A stretch of DNA of 64,000 nucleotides, taken from assembly GCA_014381785.1 (NCBI GenBank), contig JACNKZ010000055.1, forward strand, positions 36,937-100,936, read 5' to 3'. Every line of letters begins with the position of its first letter. Within the stretch, counting starts at the first letter, position 1. This DNA comes from Kiritimatiellota bacterium (lineage in GTDB: Bacteria > Verrucomicrobiota > Kiritimatiellia > Kiritimatiellales > Tichowtungiaceae). Shown in pieces: positions 11,025-20,248 of the stretch. Both the position numbers and the translations under genes were made by a program. The notes under the pieces are model-generated. The model was not told where the DNA came from, ran no database searches, and saw nothing but the letters and a program-made list of their open reading frames with translations.

Positions 11025-12289
11025 CCGATCTGCTCCACCATGTTCGCAATCACGCCGCGCTGGTCTTCCAGCACCTGCCGCGCCGCCGCGCCGAGCTCCG
11101 CGCGAGTTGGCTCATCGCCGAGAAGCTCATCGATCGTTTTTTCCAAGGTTTGGAAGTCTGCAACCTGCCGCAGGGCATTGGCGGAAAGAAAATCATCCAT
11201 AACGGACGGGAAGTTTTCCATATTGGGGCCGACCACAATCGGCCTGCCAAACAGTGCCGGCTCAATCGGATTCTGCCCGCCGTGCTTACACAGACTCTTG
11301 CCGACAAACACCACATCCGATGCGGCGTAAAAACTCATCAACTCCCCGGTGGTGTCGATCACCAGCACATCGGATTTCGATATATTCTGGCTACGAAGCG
11401 AGCAGGTCAACTCCTGCCCTTCGATGGCGCTGACAACATCATCGCGCCGTTCCGCGTGGCGCGGCACCAGCACTAGAAAGAGGTTCGGGTGTTTTTCGCG
11501 CAGGGTTTTATAGATTTTACACAGGGCCTCTTCTTCGCCCGGCCAGGTGGAGGCGCCGAGCAAAACGAGCGCGTCATCGGGAACCCCCGCCTGTTGCAAG
11601 ACCGCGCGAGCGGGCGCGGCGGCATCAGCGGCAGACGGTTGCAGATCGTACTTGGCCGTCCCGATCGCTTTTACCGTCTCGGGTCGTGCACCGAGGGCAA
11701 TCACTCGTTCCGCATCCTGCTGGCCCTGCATGCAGAACAGATCAATCATCTTCAGCAATGGATCGGTGAACAGGCGGATTTTTTTATAGCCGCCAAACGA
11801 GGAGTCCGAAATCCGTCCGTTGATCAACGCGACCGGAATATTCCTGCGCTGTGCCTCACGGATCATGTTCGGCCAGAACTCACACTCCACCAGAATTAAC
11901 CGCAGCGGGTTGAGCGCACTGAATACCCGTTTCATCACAAAGGGGAAATCGAGCGGGAAATAGATCAGCACATCGCGCGAATCGAGTTTCTGCTTCGCGA
12001 GCTTATGGCCGGTTGAGGTGTTGGTGCTGATAACGAAAAGTGCTTCCGGATGAACCTTGCGGTATTCCTCAACAAACCGAAGGGCCACAAAAAGCTCACC
12101 GACACTGACGGCATGAATCCAGATGTGGCGGCCTTCGGCCAACCGGGCCGTCGTGCCATGACCATACAGACCAAACCGCTGCTCAAAATGTTTCTTGTAG
12201 CCGCCGCGCCGCGCCATGCGCGACAGAAACTTCGGCAGCATCAGCAAAAACGCCAACGGAAAAAGTAAGTTATATAAAATCCAGATCAT
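11021..12289 (-). CDS. waaA: 3-deoxy-D-manno-octulosonic acid (Kdo) transferase
   Basis: A 422-residue GT30 family glycosyltransferase that adds Kdo from CMP-Kdo to lipid A precursor at the inner membrane. An N-terminal hydrophobic anchor (about residues 3-19) is followed by HAVSVGEL with the catalytic region, and FVGKSL plus GQNPIEPALFGRPI give the C-terminal donor-binding motifs. It shows the cell makes LPS. A perfect TTCCAA-GGT-TTGGAA palindrome (11141-11155) lies near the 3' end and encodes FQTLE. Confidence 0.95.
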   Translation of the reverse strand: MIWILYNLLFPLAFLLMLPKFLSRMARRGGYKKHFEQRFGLYGHGTTARLAEGRHIWIHAVSVGELFVALRFVEEYRKVHPEALFVISTNTSTGHKLAKQKLDSRDVLIYFPLDFPFVMKRVFSALNPLRLILVECEFWPNMIREAQRRNIPVALINGRISDSSFGGYKKIRLFTDPLLKMIDLFCMQGQQDAERVIALGARPETVKAIGTAKYDLQPSAADAAAPARAVLQQAGVPDDALVLLGASTWPGEEEALCKIYKTLREKHPNLFLVLVPRHAERRDDVVSAIEGQELTCSLRSQNISKSDVLVIDTTGELMSFYAASDVVFVGKSLCKHGGQNPIEPALFGRPIVVGPNMENFPSVMDDFLSANALRQVADFQTLEKTIDELLGDEPTRAELGAAARQVLEDQRGVIANMVEQIG

Positions 12290-12367
12290 TCGAAGTTCAG
12301 AGTTCAGAGTTCAAAAAAAGAGTTTCCAACATTCCATCATCAATCGGCAATCATAAATCGGAAATGT

Positions 12368-13315
12368 CTACGCTCTCGGATGGGCTTCTTCGTAGACGCG
12401 CTTGAGCTTTTCGATGGAGACATGGGTGTAGATCTGGGTGGTGGAGAGGCTGGCGTGACCGAGCAGTTCCTGCACGCTGCGCAGGTCGGCACCGTTATCG
12501 AGCAGGTGCGTGGCAAAGCTGTGACGCAGCGCATGCGGGGAAATGGACGGTTTGAGCCCGCAGTAGGCCACATATTTTTTGACCATGCGCTCAATGGAGC
12601 GCGCAGTAAGCGGTCCGCCGTTCTTATTGAGAAACACCACGGTGCGCGGGGCGCCTTTCTGTCCCAGTGCGTTCCAAACCTCGGAACGCATAGAGAGTGC
12701 GTTCTGCAGCGCGATCTCGGCCGGACGTCCGAGCGGACAGAGCCGCTCCTTCTTGCCTTTACCCAGCACGTTGACAATGCCGGACAGAATATCGATCTGG
12801 CTCTCCTTCATGCCGACCAGCTCGCCGACGCGCATGCCGGTGCTGTAAAGCACTTCAAGAATGGCGGTGTCGCGCACAGGAACATATTCATCAAACAGGC
12901 TCTTCTTCGGCTTTTCTCTGGCAAAGGCGTGCGGAGCCGCCAACAGCTGATCGACTTCGCCCACGGAGAGCACAGCAGGCAGATAGCTTCCTTTTTTCGG
13001 CAGAGGCAGTCCGCTGAACGGGTTGAGCGCCACATATTCCTCGCGCACCAGAAATTTGTAGAACGAGCGCAATGCGGAAAGTTTGCGCCCGGTCGTCGTC
13101 GGCGCCATGTCCAGCTTTTGAAAAAAGACGAGGAACTTGCGGGCGGCGAAGCGGTCGGCCTCTTTCCAACGGTACGGCGGCTTTGCCTCGTCGCCCCAGA
13201 TCAGCCCGACAAACTGGCGGATATCCATCAGATAATTAGAAATCGTATGCTCGGATGCGTTTTTCTCCCCTTGCAGATACTGCACAAAATGTTCAACACA
13301 CGGATCCATCCGCAC
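12368..13315 (-). CDS. Tyrosine recombinase XerC/XerD-like
   Basis: A 315-residue recombinase with a SAM-like N-terminal core-binding domain (about 1-95) and a C-terminal catalytic domain. The catalytic set is visible: Arg in TGMRVGEL, a Lys in GKGKKERL, HALRHSFATHLL (His-x-x-Arg), LGHASLSTTQ and the nucleophile Tyr in QIYTHVS. These enzymes resolve chromosome dimers at dif. The length and motifs fit XerC/XerD and not an integron or phage integrase. XerC and XerD cannot be told apart by eye. No dif-like site was identified nearby. Confidence 0.9.
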   Translation of the reverse strand: MRMDPCVEHFVQYLQGEKNASEHTISNYLMDIRQFVGLIWGDEAKPPYRWKEADRFAARKFLVFFQKLDMAPTTTGRKLSALRSFYKFLVREEYVALNPFSGLPLPKKGSYLPAVLSVGEVDQLLAAPHAFAREKPKKSLFDEYVPVRDTAILEVLYSTGMRVGELVGMKESQIDILSGIVNVLGKGKKERLCPLGRPAEIALQNALSMRSEVWNALGQKGAPRTVVFLNKNGGPLTARSIERMVKKYVAYCGLKPSISPHALRHSFATHLLDNGADLRSVQELLGHASLSTTQIYTHVSIEKLKRVYEEAHPRA

Positions 13316-13329
13316 AAATTACACCGGTT

Positions 13330-13438
13330 TTCCAAACATTGGAAAAAGATTCACCACGGAACACACTAAAACCACAGAAAGTTCCAAGGTTTGGAAGCAG
13401 GTTGAGCCTGCACCCATCGTTTTGCCCAACCCTTGGAA
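13330..13438. repeat. Intergenic cluster of three palindromes upstream of the recombinase gene
   Basis: Between topA and the recombinase gene lie perfect palindromes at 13330-13344 and 13382-13396 and a degenerate one at 13424-13438, 52 and 42 bp apart. The stretch between the second and third contains GCCTGCACCC, also found between palindromes inside aroB. A promoter for the recombinase gene may lie here but is not obvious. Confidence 0.8.
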
Positions 13439-13455
13439 ACATTTATGCCGTCAAA

Positions 13456-15924
13456 CTATGCCTTTTTCTCTTTGGGAACGGGCAGGCCGAGTTCTTCGCG
13501 AACGGCTTCGTAGGCCGGAATCTGAGCGGCATAGCGGCCGATCATTTTCTTGAGCGCGGCGACCTGGCGTTCGGAGAGTGTGCCTTTGCCGTCGAACTGG
13601 GTGGAGAGCGATTCGTAGAAGTCGGCATCGTTGAATTCGCGCTTACCGCGTTTAACCGGCGGGTTCCATGTTTCGATGGTTTTGCACAGCTCGATCAGTT
13701 TGCTGATTTCACCGGCGGCTTCGGAGTTGTCTTTCACTTGGAGGCCGAGGTCTTCCTTAACCTGCTCGAAGTTATCGATCTGCTTGGAGTATTTAACGAG
13801 CAGGGTGTCAAGTGCGCCGACCTGACGGTCGGAAAGGCGTTTACCGCCCTGCACCTGCTGCTTGAGCGATTCAATAAATTTGCCGTCGTCGTAGGTGCGT
13901 TTGCCCACTTTGCGCGGCTCGTCGAAATCGAGCCCTTCGAGCAGGGCGATCTTTTTGCCGGTTTCGGTGCGGGGCGCTTCCGGTTTTTCGAGTTTTAGCT
14001 CAGTGACGGTTTCCTGCTGCATCTGTTCTATATATTTACAGGCGAGCCCGAAAATCATCTGCTGCTGACGCGCAGTGATTTTTCCGTCTTCTTTAAATTT
14101 TTCAGTGACAGATTGGACGATCTCTTTGTCGTCGTAAGTGCGGCGTCCGCGCTTGACGGGCTCGGCCCATTCGGCGACCTGCTCGAGGGCCTTAAGCACC
14201 CCTTCGGTCTCTTCCGGCTCGGCCATATCTTTGGCGCCTTCGAGCCATTCAAGAAACTGGTCGTAGAATGTTTTCATCATGTCGGTCCAGTCGACGGAGC
14301 CCTCTTCAACCTTGTCGAGCTTCTCCTCCATTTCGGCGGTGAATTTGACATTGAAGAGCGGATCGAGCGATTTGACGAGGAAGTCGTTCACGCGCATCCC
14401 GGATTCTGTCGGGATGAGCTGGCGTTTTTCTTTGTTCACATATTCACGCTTCTCAATGGTGGAAAGTGTCTGTGCATAGGTGGACGGACGGCCGACGCCA
14501 TTTTCTTCGAGCGCTTTAATGAGCGAGGGCTCTGAGTAACGCGCCGGGGGCTTGGTGAATTTCTGTTCGCCGGTCCACTCGAGGCAGTCGAGGTTTTCGC
14601 CTTCGCTCAGCGGCGGCAGCTTGGCCTCGGCATCATCATCTTCGCCCTCTTTCTTTGTATCGGCGGCGGCTTCGATGCCGCTGGCGCGCATGTAACCGGG
14701 GAAGATGACTTCGGAGGCGGTGGCGCGGAACATATACGTGTTCTCGCCGTCGGTTTCGACTTCGGCGGTGCGGCGGGCAATTTTCGCCGGAACCATCTGG
14801 CTGGCTACGAAGCGTTCCCAGATCAGCTTGTAGAGTTTGGCTTCGTCTTTTTCGAGACCGCTGACAGACTGCGGCGTCTTGGAAACTTCGGTCGGGCGGA
14901 TGGCTTCATGAGCCTCCTGTGCGCCGCCTTTGCTTTTGTAGAAGTTCGGTTTTTCGGGCAGATATTCCGCACCGTACTCAGCAGAAACAAAGGATGCGCA
15001 CTCTTCCTGCGCGCTTTTGGCGATGTTGAACGAGTCGGTTCGCATGTAGGTGATCAACCCGTTTTCGTAAAGTCCCTGCGCAATGCGCATGGTGCGCGCC
15101 GGGGCGAAGCCGCAGACACTGGAGGCCGCCTGCTGAATGGTGGAGGTGATGAACGGGGCATACGCTTTGCGTTGAACCGTCTTTTCGATGACACGCTCAA
15201 CGTGCAGTTTGCTCGCTTCGAGCTCCGCACGGATTTTTTCGGCCTGTTCTCCACCTTTCACTTCGGCTTTTTCGCCGTTAATTTTCGCCAGTTTAACGGA
15301 GAACGGATCGACCGGCGCAACCTGCTTGCGGACGTTGGCGCCCAGCACCCAGTATTCTTCCGGATTAAAATCCTGAATTTCCTTTTCGCGTTCGCAGACA
15401 AGCCGCAGGGCAACCGATTGCACACGGCCGGCACTGACGCCGCCTTTCACCTGCTTCCACAGCAACGGGCTGACCTTGAAGCCGACCAGGCGGTCGAGTA
15501 CGCGGCGCGCCTGCTGCGAGTTGACGCGGTTCATATCCATTTCACCCGGATGGGCAAACGCCTCGGTGATGGCGGATTTGGTGATCTCATTATAGGTGAC
15601 GCGGCTGAAGTTCTCTTCCGGAATAATTCCTTTGAGCAGTTCAAACAGATGCCAGGCGATGGCCTCCCCTTCGCGGTCGGGGTCGGGAGCGAGATAAACA
15701 TGGTCGCATTTTTTGGCGGCGGCCTTCAGCTCGGTGATCACCTTGGCACGGCCGGTGGTGTTCACATATTCTGGTGCGAATGCGTTATCGACATCCACGC
15801 CGAGCTTTTTCGGCGGCAGGTCGCGCACATGGCCCATGGAGGCTTTGACAATATAATCGTCGCCCAGATATTTATTAATCGTCTTCGCCTTTGCGGGGGA
15901 CTCCACAATCACCAGTTTTTTCAT
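13456..15924 (-). CDS. topA: DNA topoisomerase I with unusual repeat C-terminus
   Basis: An 822-residue type IA topoisomerase that relaxes negative supercoils. The N-terminal TOPRIM domain starts KKLVIVESPAKAKTI and has DPDREGEAIAWH. The active-site Tyr lies in GLITYMRTDS. The catalytic core ends near residue 560. Instead of the usual Cys4 zinc ribbons, the C-terminus has three related repeats starting near residues 588 (KRGRRTYDD), 671 (KVGKRTYDD) and 753 (KRGKREFND), each about 70 residues with a later Arg-Gln (ARQQ, DRQV, ERQV). Only two cysteines are in this tail, so no zinc ribbon is possible. The gene is close to dprA (35 bases). Confidence 0.96.
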   Translation of the reverse strand: MKKLVIVESPAKAKTINKYLGDDYIVKASMGHVRDLPPKKLGVDVDNAFAPEYVNTTGRAKVITELKAAAKKCDHVYLAPDPDREGEAIAWHLFELLKGIIPEENFSRVTYNEITKSAITEAFAHPGEMDMNRVNSQQARRVLDRLVGFKVSPLLWKQVKGGVSAGRVQSVALRLVCEREKEIQDFNPEEYWVLGANVRKQVAPVDPFSVKLAKINGEKAEVKGGEQAEKIRAELEASKLHVERVIEKTVQRKAYAPFITSTIQQAASSVCGFAPARTMRIAQGLYENGLITYMRTDSFNIAKSAQEECASFVSAEYGAEYLPEKPNFYKSKGGAQEAHEAIRPTEVSKTPQSVSGLEKDEAKLYKLIWERFVASQMVPAKIARRTAEVETDGENTYMFRATASEVIFPGYMRASGIEAAADTKKEGEDDDAEAKLPPLSEGENLDCLEWTGEQKFTKPPARYSEPSLIKALEENGVGRPSTYAQTLSTIEKREYVNKEKRQLIPTESGMRVNDFLVKSLDPLFNVKFTAEMEEKLDKVEEGSVDWTDMMKTFYDQFLEWLEGAKDMAEPEETEGVLKALEQVAEWAEPVKRGRRTYDDKEIVQSVTEKFKEDGKITARQQQMIFGLACKYIEQMQQETVTELKLEKPEAPRTETGKKIALLEGLDFDEPRKVGKRTYDDGKFIESLKQQVQGGKRLSDRQVGALDTLLVKYSKQIDNFEQVKEDLGLQVKDNSEAAGEISKLIELCKTIETWNPPVKRGKREFNDADFYESLSTQFDGKGTLSERQVAALKKMIGRYAAQIPAYEAVREELGLPVPKEKKA

Positions 15925-15959
15925 AAAAGTTCCTTTTCAACCGCTTTCTGGCGGCTCAT

Positions 15960-17078
15960 CTAACCTCTTAAATCGTCAGCCAGCTCAACCACGCGACCCG
16001 GCAGCATGTTCACCACTCGTTTCATCTCCAATCCGAGCAGCACGCCGCTGATTTCAGCACTCGTCATTCCGACTTCGCGCGCCAGACTGTCGATGTCCAG
16101 TGCCCCCGGCCAGAGGGCTTCCACCAGCTTCTTTTCCTCCTCTGAAAGCGGCACTTCCGGCCGCGCCGAGGGCTGTTTTTTGGGCTCTTTCAGCTCTCCC
16201 GGAGGAATCAAAAGCTCGAACTCTTCTAATATATCACCCACATTGTCGACCAATTTCGCTCCGTTTTTTATTAAACAGTTGGTTCCTTTAGCCGACGGAT
16301 GGTCAATCCGGCCCGGAATGGCGAAGACACTGCGCCCCTGCTCCAGCGCGGCATCGGCGGTGTGCAGCGACCCGCTTTTGAAGCCCGCTTCGACCACCAA
16401 AACCCCCTGCGAGAGGCCGCTGATAATCCGGTTGCGGTAAGGAAACGTCTGGCGATCCGCCTGCCGCCCGAGCGGATATTCGCTGATGACCGCGCCGTGC
16501 TGCGCAATGGCATCGGCCAGCTCGGCGTTTTCCGGCGGATAGAGCTGATCAATCGCCGCGCCCAGTACCGCGATTGTTCTGCCTTTGGCTTTGAGCGCGC
16601 CCTGATGCGCCGCCGTATCAATTCCCCGCGCCAGCCCGCTTACAATCGTGAAGCCGGTCTGCGCCAGTTGATAGGCCATGCGGTCGGCGACATTCAATCC
16701 GTAATGCGTGGCCTTACGTGAGCCGACCATTCCGAGCGACAGGTTATCGGCAGGCAGAAACGAGCCGCGCACATACAGCGCAAGCGGTGGGTCGTGAATC
16801 ATTTTGAGTGCCTCGGGATATTCGTCGTCAAGCGACGTCACAATCCGAATACCGAGTTCTTCGGTCTTTTCGATTTCTTCGGACGCATCAATCTGCGTGC
16901 GCTGTTCTAGAATAGAATAACGCAGCTTCTCTCCTATCCCTCGAACGCTCTGCAGCTCATCGCCATCCGCCTCGAAGACCGCTTGCGGCGAACCCAGAAA
17001 ATCGATCAGGGCCCGGACTTTGATTGGCCCGAGCCCCTCCATCATGTTCAAGGCGATATATGCTTCACGGCTTGTCAT
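15960..17078 (-). CDS. dprA: DNA-processing protein DprA (Smf)
   Basis: A 372-residue protein that binds incoming single-stranded DNA and loads RecA during natural transformation. An N-terminal helix-hairpin-helix/SAM region (about 1-65) is followed by the Rossmann-like core with GSRKATHYGL and SGLARGIDTAAH, then a C-terminal winged helix of the DprA type (about 310-365). Its presence fits competence, though DprA occurs in many bacteria not known to be competent. It probably shares a transcript with topA. Confidence 0.95.
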   Translation of the reverse strand: MTSREAYIALNMMEGLGPIKVRALIDFLGSPQAVFEADGDELQSVRGIGEKLRYSILEQRTQIDASEEIEKTEELGIRIVTSLDDEYPEALKMIHDPPLALYVRGSFLPADNLSLGMVGSRKATHYGLNVADRMAYQLAQTGFTIVSGLARGIDTAAHQGALKAKGRTIAVLGAAIDQLYPPENAELADAIAQHGAVISEYPLGRQADRQTFPYRNRIISGLSQGVLVVEAGFKSGSLHTADAALEQGRSVFAIPGRIDHPSAKGTNCLIKNGAKLVDNVGDILEEFELLIPPGELKEPKKQPSARPEVPLSEEEKKLVEALWPGALDIDSLAREVGMTSAEISGVLLGLEMKRVVNMLPGRVVELADDLRG

Positions 17079-17181
17079 GTAATATTACTATTCCCCTCTG
17101 TAACGGTCACCAACTTGAAAATCTACAAGTCCACACACCTCAAGGGCTTTTCTCCTACATAAACGAGGAACCGAAAACCCC

Positions 17182-17199
17182 TAGACTTTATACAGTCTA
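17182..17199. promoter_or_regulatory. Short inverted repeat upstream of a secreted protease gene
   Basis: TAGACT-TTATAC-AGTCTA, 6-bp arms, lies about 46 bases before the protease start at 17245. It could be an operator, but the arms are short and only one copy was seen. Confidence 0.25.
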
Positions 17200-17244
17200 T
17201 CTCCTACACTTCGTCAGAATTCAAGTTAAATGGAAGGATATGGT

Positions 17245-18423
17245 ATGCGGACGGGGTTTATCTTCTTTGTTTTTTTATTTTTCGCAACCGTTTCAACACA
17301 AGCTCAGGAAACCAACTCTGCTCCTCTGACCAATGATTCTCCAGTTGAAAAAGAAGAAACTGACAACTCTCCCTCATCAGATACTGAACAACCGAAAGAA
17401 GCAATTGTCCCAATAGAGGATTATCTGTTTACCGTACAGGATGACGGGCGAGATATTGCCTCGGCATTTCTATGCAAGGATGAAGAAGACGTCTGGATGG
17501 TTACCAGCTACCACGTCATTGAGGGTGCGGAGGAAATTGAGTTCATCAACATGAGTGATCCCGACTGCACCTTTTCGCTGCCTGCTGAAATTCAAGTGGC
17601 AATAGACCGTGATGCAATCCGCTTTGCTGTTGATCACCCGGATGGGCTCGCGATTTCTGACACCTTTAGCTTTGGTGACGAGGTTGTTGCTTTCGGAAAC
17701 AGCGATGGCCGAGGTGTTATCACGCGGAATGCAGGTGAAATCATTGGCATGGGCAGCGGAGAAATCGAAGTGGATTGCGCCATTATTCCCGGCAACAGTG
17801 GCGGACCTGTTATCGATATAAATCAAAATGTTCTGGGCGTCGCGGCTTATATCGTTCCCTCCGAGTCCGAACAGATCGAAGACGCCCTCAAAGAGGCAGG
17901 TGCGGGTGAAAGGGCCATGCTAACTCAAAGAAAAGCCGTGCTGAAAGGAACCCGCTATGGTGAGACGCGGCGATTCGCTGTTCAGATTAAAGATGTCACA
18001 TGGCAGCCGGTCGCACAGGAAGAACTGGATGCCTTTTATGAAGTGAAATTGGCGGTGAATGATGCATTCGATACCATGCGAAATGTTATTTATTATGGGC
18101 ACGAATTATCAGTAGAAAATGGCGGCCACGGCAAGTTTCTCTCTTCAAGCTGGGTTGAGGACTATGAAAGTGAGATAAAGCGAAAAGCCGAACCCTATTA
18201 CAATCGCGCGAAGCAAGAATACGTATGCTATTACAACGTTTCAGATAAAACCCGGAAAGAGTGGTTTAACGACCTGGCCAATGCCGGCAGAAGACGATCA
18301 AGAAAAATCGAGAAAGCCATAGCCTCCCTCTCAGCCACTTACCTGATTGATCAGGCGAATGATTTAAACAACCAGCTTTCCTCGGCGTCCGACGCCCTCA
18401 AAGAGATAAGCAGAAGAGATTAA
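17245..18423 (+). CDS. Secreted trypsin-like serine protease
   Basis: A 392-residue exported protein. After a signal peptide (about 1-22) and an acidic, Ser/Thr/Pro-rich linker comes a trypsin-like domain (about 60-215). The likely catalytic His is in TSYHVIEG and the nucleophile Ser in PGNSGGPVID; the Asp is probably in the stretch before AFGNSDG. The C-terminal 180 residues are charged and helical, with no domain I recognise and no PDZ. ATG 17245 is chosen over 17230 because AAGGA lies about 7 bases ahead and the signal peptide then starts directly. Confidence 0.8.
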   Translation: MRTGFIFFVFLFFATVSTQAQETNSAPLTNDSPVEKEETDNSPSSDTEQPKEAIVPIEDYLFTVQDDGRDIASAFLCKDEEDVWMVTSYHVIEGAEEIEFINMSDPDCTFSLPAEIQVAIDRDAIRFAVDHPDGLAISDTFSFGDEVVAFGNSDGRGVITRNAGEIIGMGSGEIEVDCAIIPGNSGGPVIDINQNVLGVAAYIVPSESEQIEDALKEAGAGERAMLTQRKAVLKGTRYGETRRFAVQIKDVTWQPVAQEELDAFYEVKLAVNDAFDTMRNVIYYGHELSVENGGHGKFLSSSWVEDYESEIKRKAEPYYNRAKQEYVCYYNVSDKTRKEWFNDLANAGRRRSRKIEKAIASLSATYLIDQANDLNNQLSSASDALKEISRRD

Positions 18424-18464
18424 GAGCCCCCTCGAAAGCTCAAAATCCACCAGGGCTTTCTGCT

Positions 18465-19073
18465 CTATTTTATTCCAGGCCGTTTTCTTTTCGCTGAAAA
18501 CAGCTCCATCTGTGACTCCCTGAGCAACCCGTGTGTTTTGAGGATGCGCAGGATCTGGAGCAGATCCGATTTCTCATAGTTTTTGGCGACATCAAGGTGC
18601 TCCACCAGCTCAAGCAGCATGGTGCGGAACGAGAGGACGCCGTCGACACCGTTTTCACGCATCATCGCCAAGGTTTCTTCATGCAGATCGGCGGAGGCGG
18701 TCAGGTCGGAGACGCAGAGGATTTTAGTGACAGAGCCCGGCCCGAGAATTTTGCGCGCCTCTTTGGTAACCGGCAGTTCGGTAAAGCGGAAAATCTCCGG
18801 ACTCTTTTTGAGCGTCGCCGGGCTGAAGCGATCCGTGTGCCAGCCGCGGATACTCACCACCGCCCGCTGCACCTTGGCCAGATTTTTAGAATCCCAAACC
18901 ACTTCCTTCGGGGTATTAAACACTCCGGCCTGGCCGGGGCGGGTGATGAGCAGGTCGATCTCCTCGACATCGTGTTTATGGCGCGCAACCACCTGATGCT
19001 TGTTGGGCTGAATGACAAAAAACCCGAGCGTCTCAAAATACTCGCGAACAATCAGCTCATTGACCGATGCCAT
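18465..19073 (-). CDS. Unknown protein with a PD-(D/E)XK nuclease-like N-terminus
   Basis: Encodes 202 residues and overlaps the 3' end of aroB by 17 bases, so the two are co-transcribed. The N-terminus has a helix with Glu (NELIVREYFETLGF), then EEIDLLI (Asp 40) and VVWDSKN (Asp 61, Lys 63). This Glu-Asp-DxK order and spacing fit the restriction-endonuclease-like fold. The C-terminal half is helical with a basic tail. Nuclease activity is an inference; no matching methylase or other partner is nearby. Not otherwise recognised. Confidence 0.55.
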   Translation of the reverse strand: MASVNELIVREYFETLGFFVIQPNKHQVVARHKHDVEEIDLLITRPGQAGVFNTPKEVVWDSKNLAKVQRAVVSIRGWHTDRFSPATLKKSPEIFRFTELPVTKEARKILGPGSVTKILCVSDLTASADLHEETLAMMRENGVDGVLSFRTMLLELVEHLDVAKNYEKSDLLQILRILKTHGLLRESQMELFSAKRKRPGIK

Positions 19074-20199
19074 TCCAGACCTCCTCCATCAGCTCTTCAG
19101 GAACTTCGCATCCGAAATCGACATGCCCGATCCGGTCTGCGAGCACAAACTTCGGCAGGCCGCCGACTGTTTTCTTGTCGACCGCCATCGCGGCGCGCAA
19201 ATCGCTCCACGCCAGCCTGCCCCGCCGAAGGCCTTGGGGCCCCGGCGCCGCAACCGGCAGAGCCAGTGCGGCGAGCAGGTTTTCAATGCGGTCGGATTCT
19301 TCAACCAAAAGTCCTTTGAGAGCCACCGAGAGGCGCGCGGCATAGACCATGCCGATTGCAACCGCCTCGCCATGGAGATATTCGCCGTAGCCCGCCGCGT
19401 TTTCGATGGCGTGCCCCAGCGTGTGCCCAAAATTTAAAATGCCGCGCAACCCGCCTTCGCGTTCGTCCTGACGAACCACTTCGGCTTTGATCTCGCAGCA
19501 CTTGGAAATTATTTTCCCAAGGCAGCCTGAGTCTGCACCCCTGTTTTTTTCCGAACATTGGAAAAATGATTGCCCGCCGGTGCTACCGGCTTCCAAGGAT
19601 TGGAAAAGTTCTTCGTCCCAGATGACGCCGTATTTGACGACTTCGCTCATGCCGGCGGCCAGCTCGCGTTCCGGCAGCGTTTTGAGCGTATCGAGGTCGA
19701 CCATCACCAACTCGGGTTGATGAAATGCGCCGACGAGGTTTTTGCCAGCCGGAATGTTGATGCCGGTTTTGCCGCCGACGGAGCTGTCGACCATCGCCAG
19801 CAGCGAGGTCGGCACCTGCACAAATTGGATGCCGCGCAGCCAGCTGGCGGCGGCGAAGCCGGTCAGGTCGCCTATGACGCCGCCGCCGAGCGCGACCATA
19901 AAGCATTTACGGTCGAGCCGGGTTTCGGCCGCCTTGGCGTAGAGATTCATCAACTGCGCCTGGCACTTGGTCGGCTCACCGGCGGGAAGCACTTCAAGAA
20001 CCGGGTCGAATCCGGCTTTTTCCAAGGTTTGGAAAACGGTGTCAGCGTAGAGCGGCGCGACGTTTTCGTCGGAGACAATCAGGCAACGTCCGGTCAGCCC
20101 GGCGGCTTTGCAGGCATCACCCAGAGTGTCAAGAATTCCCGATCCGATGCGGATGGGGTATGAGCGGTCGCCAAGGTCTACTGTTACGTCGTGTGTCAT
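19057..20199 (-). CDS. aroB: 3-dehydroquinate synthase with palindrome-derived insertion
   Basis: Second enzyme of the shikimate pathway, converting DAHP to 3-dehydroquinate with NAD and a metal. 380 residues, about 20 more than usual. Visible motifs are VALGGGVIGDLTGFAAA (NAD loop), SVGGKTGIN, and the metal ligands in NFGHTLGHAIE and LHGEAVAIGM. Between ELFQSLE (about 200) and CCEIKAEVV (about 233) lies a stretch poor in family features but built of palindrome copies at 19591, 19549 and a half-site near 19501. Another perfect copy (20020) encodes FQTLE. The metal site is outside the insertion, so the enzyme is probably active. Confidence 0.93.
   Translation of the reverse strand: MTHDVTVDLGDRSYPIRIGSGILDTLGDACKAAGLTGRCLIVSDENVAPLYADTVFQTLEKAGFDPVLEVLPAGEPTKCQAQLMNLYAKAAETRLDRKCFMVALGGGVIGDLTGFAAASWLRGIQFVQVPTSLLAMVDSSVGGKTGINIPAGKNLVGAFHQPELVMVDLDTLKTLPERELAAGMSEVVKYGVIWDEELFQSLEAGSTGGQSFFQCSEKNRGADSGCLGKIISKCCEIKAEVVRQDEREGGLRGILNFGHTLGHAIENAAGYGEYLHGEAVAIGMVYAARLSVALKGLLVEESDRIENLLAALALPVAAPGPQGLRRGRLAWSDLRAAMAVDKKTVGGLPKFVLADRIGHVDFGCEVPEELMEEVWNGIGQ
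19501..19605. repeat. Composite palindrome element inside aroB
   Basis: A half-site (TTTTCCCAAGG, about 19511), GTCTGCACCC, a one-mismatch palindrome (19549) and a perfect palindrome (19591) lie within about 105 bases. The last two are 42 bp apart. The GCACCC linker resembles that between the intergenic copies at 13382 and 13424, which suggests a shared composite unit. Confidence 0.7.
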
Positions 20200-20248
20200 A
20201 GACTTCGGACGCTACTTAAAGAAGGCTTGAGGTTCAATCCTTCTTTTT

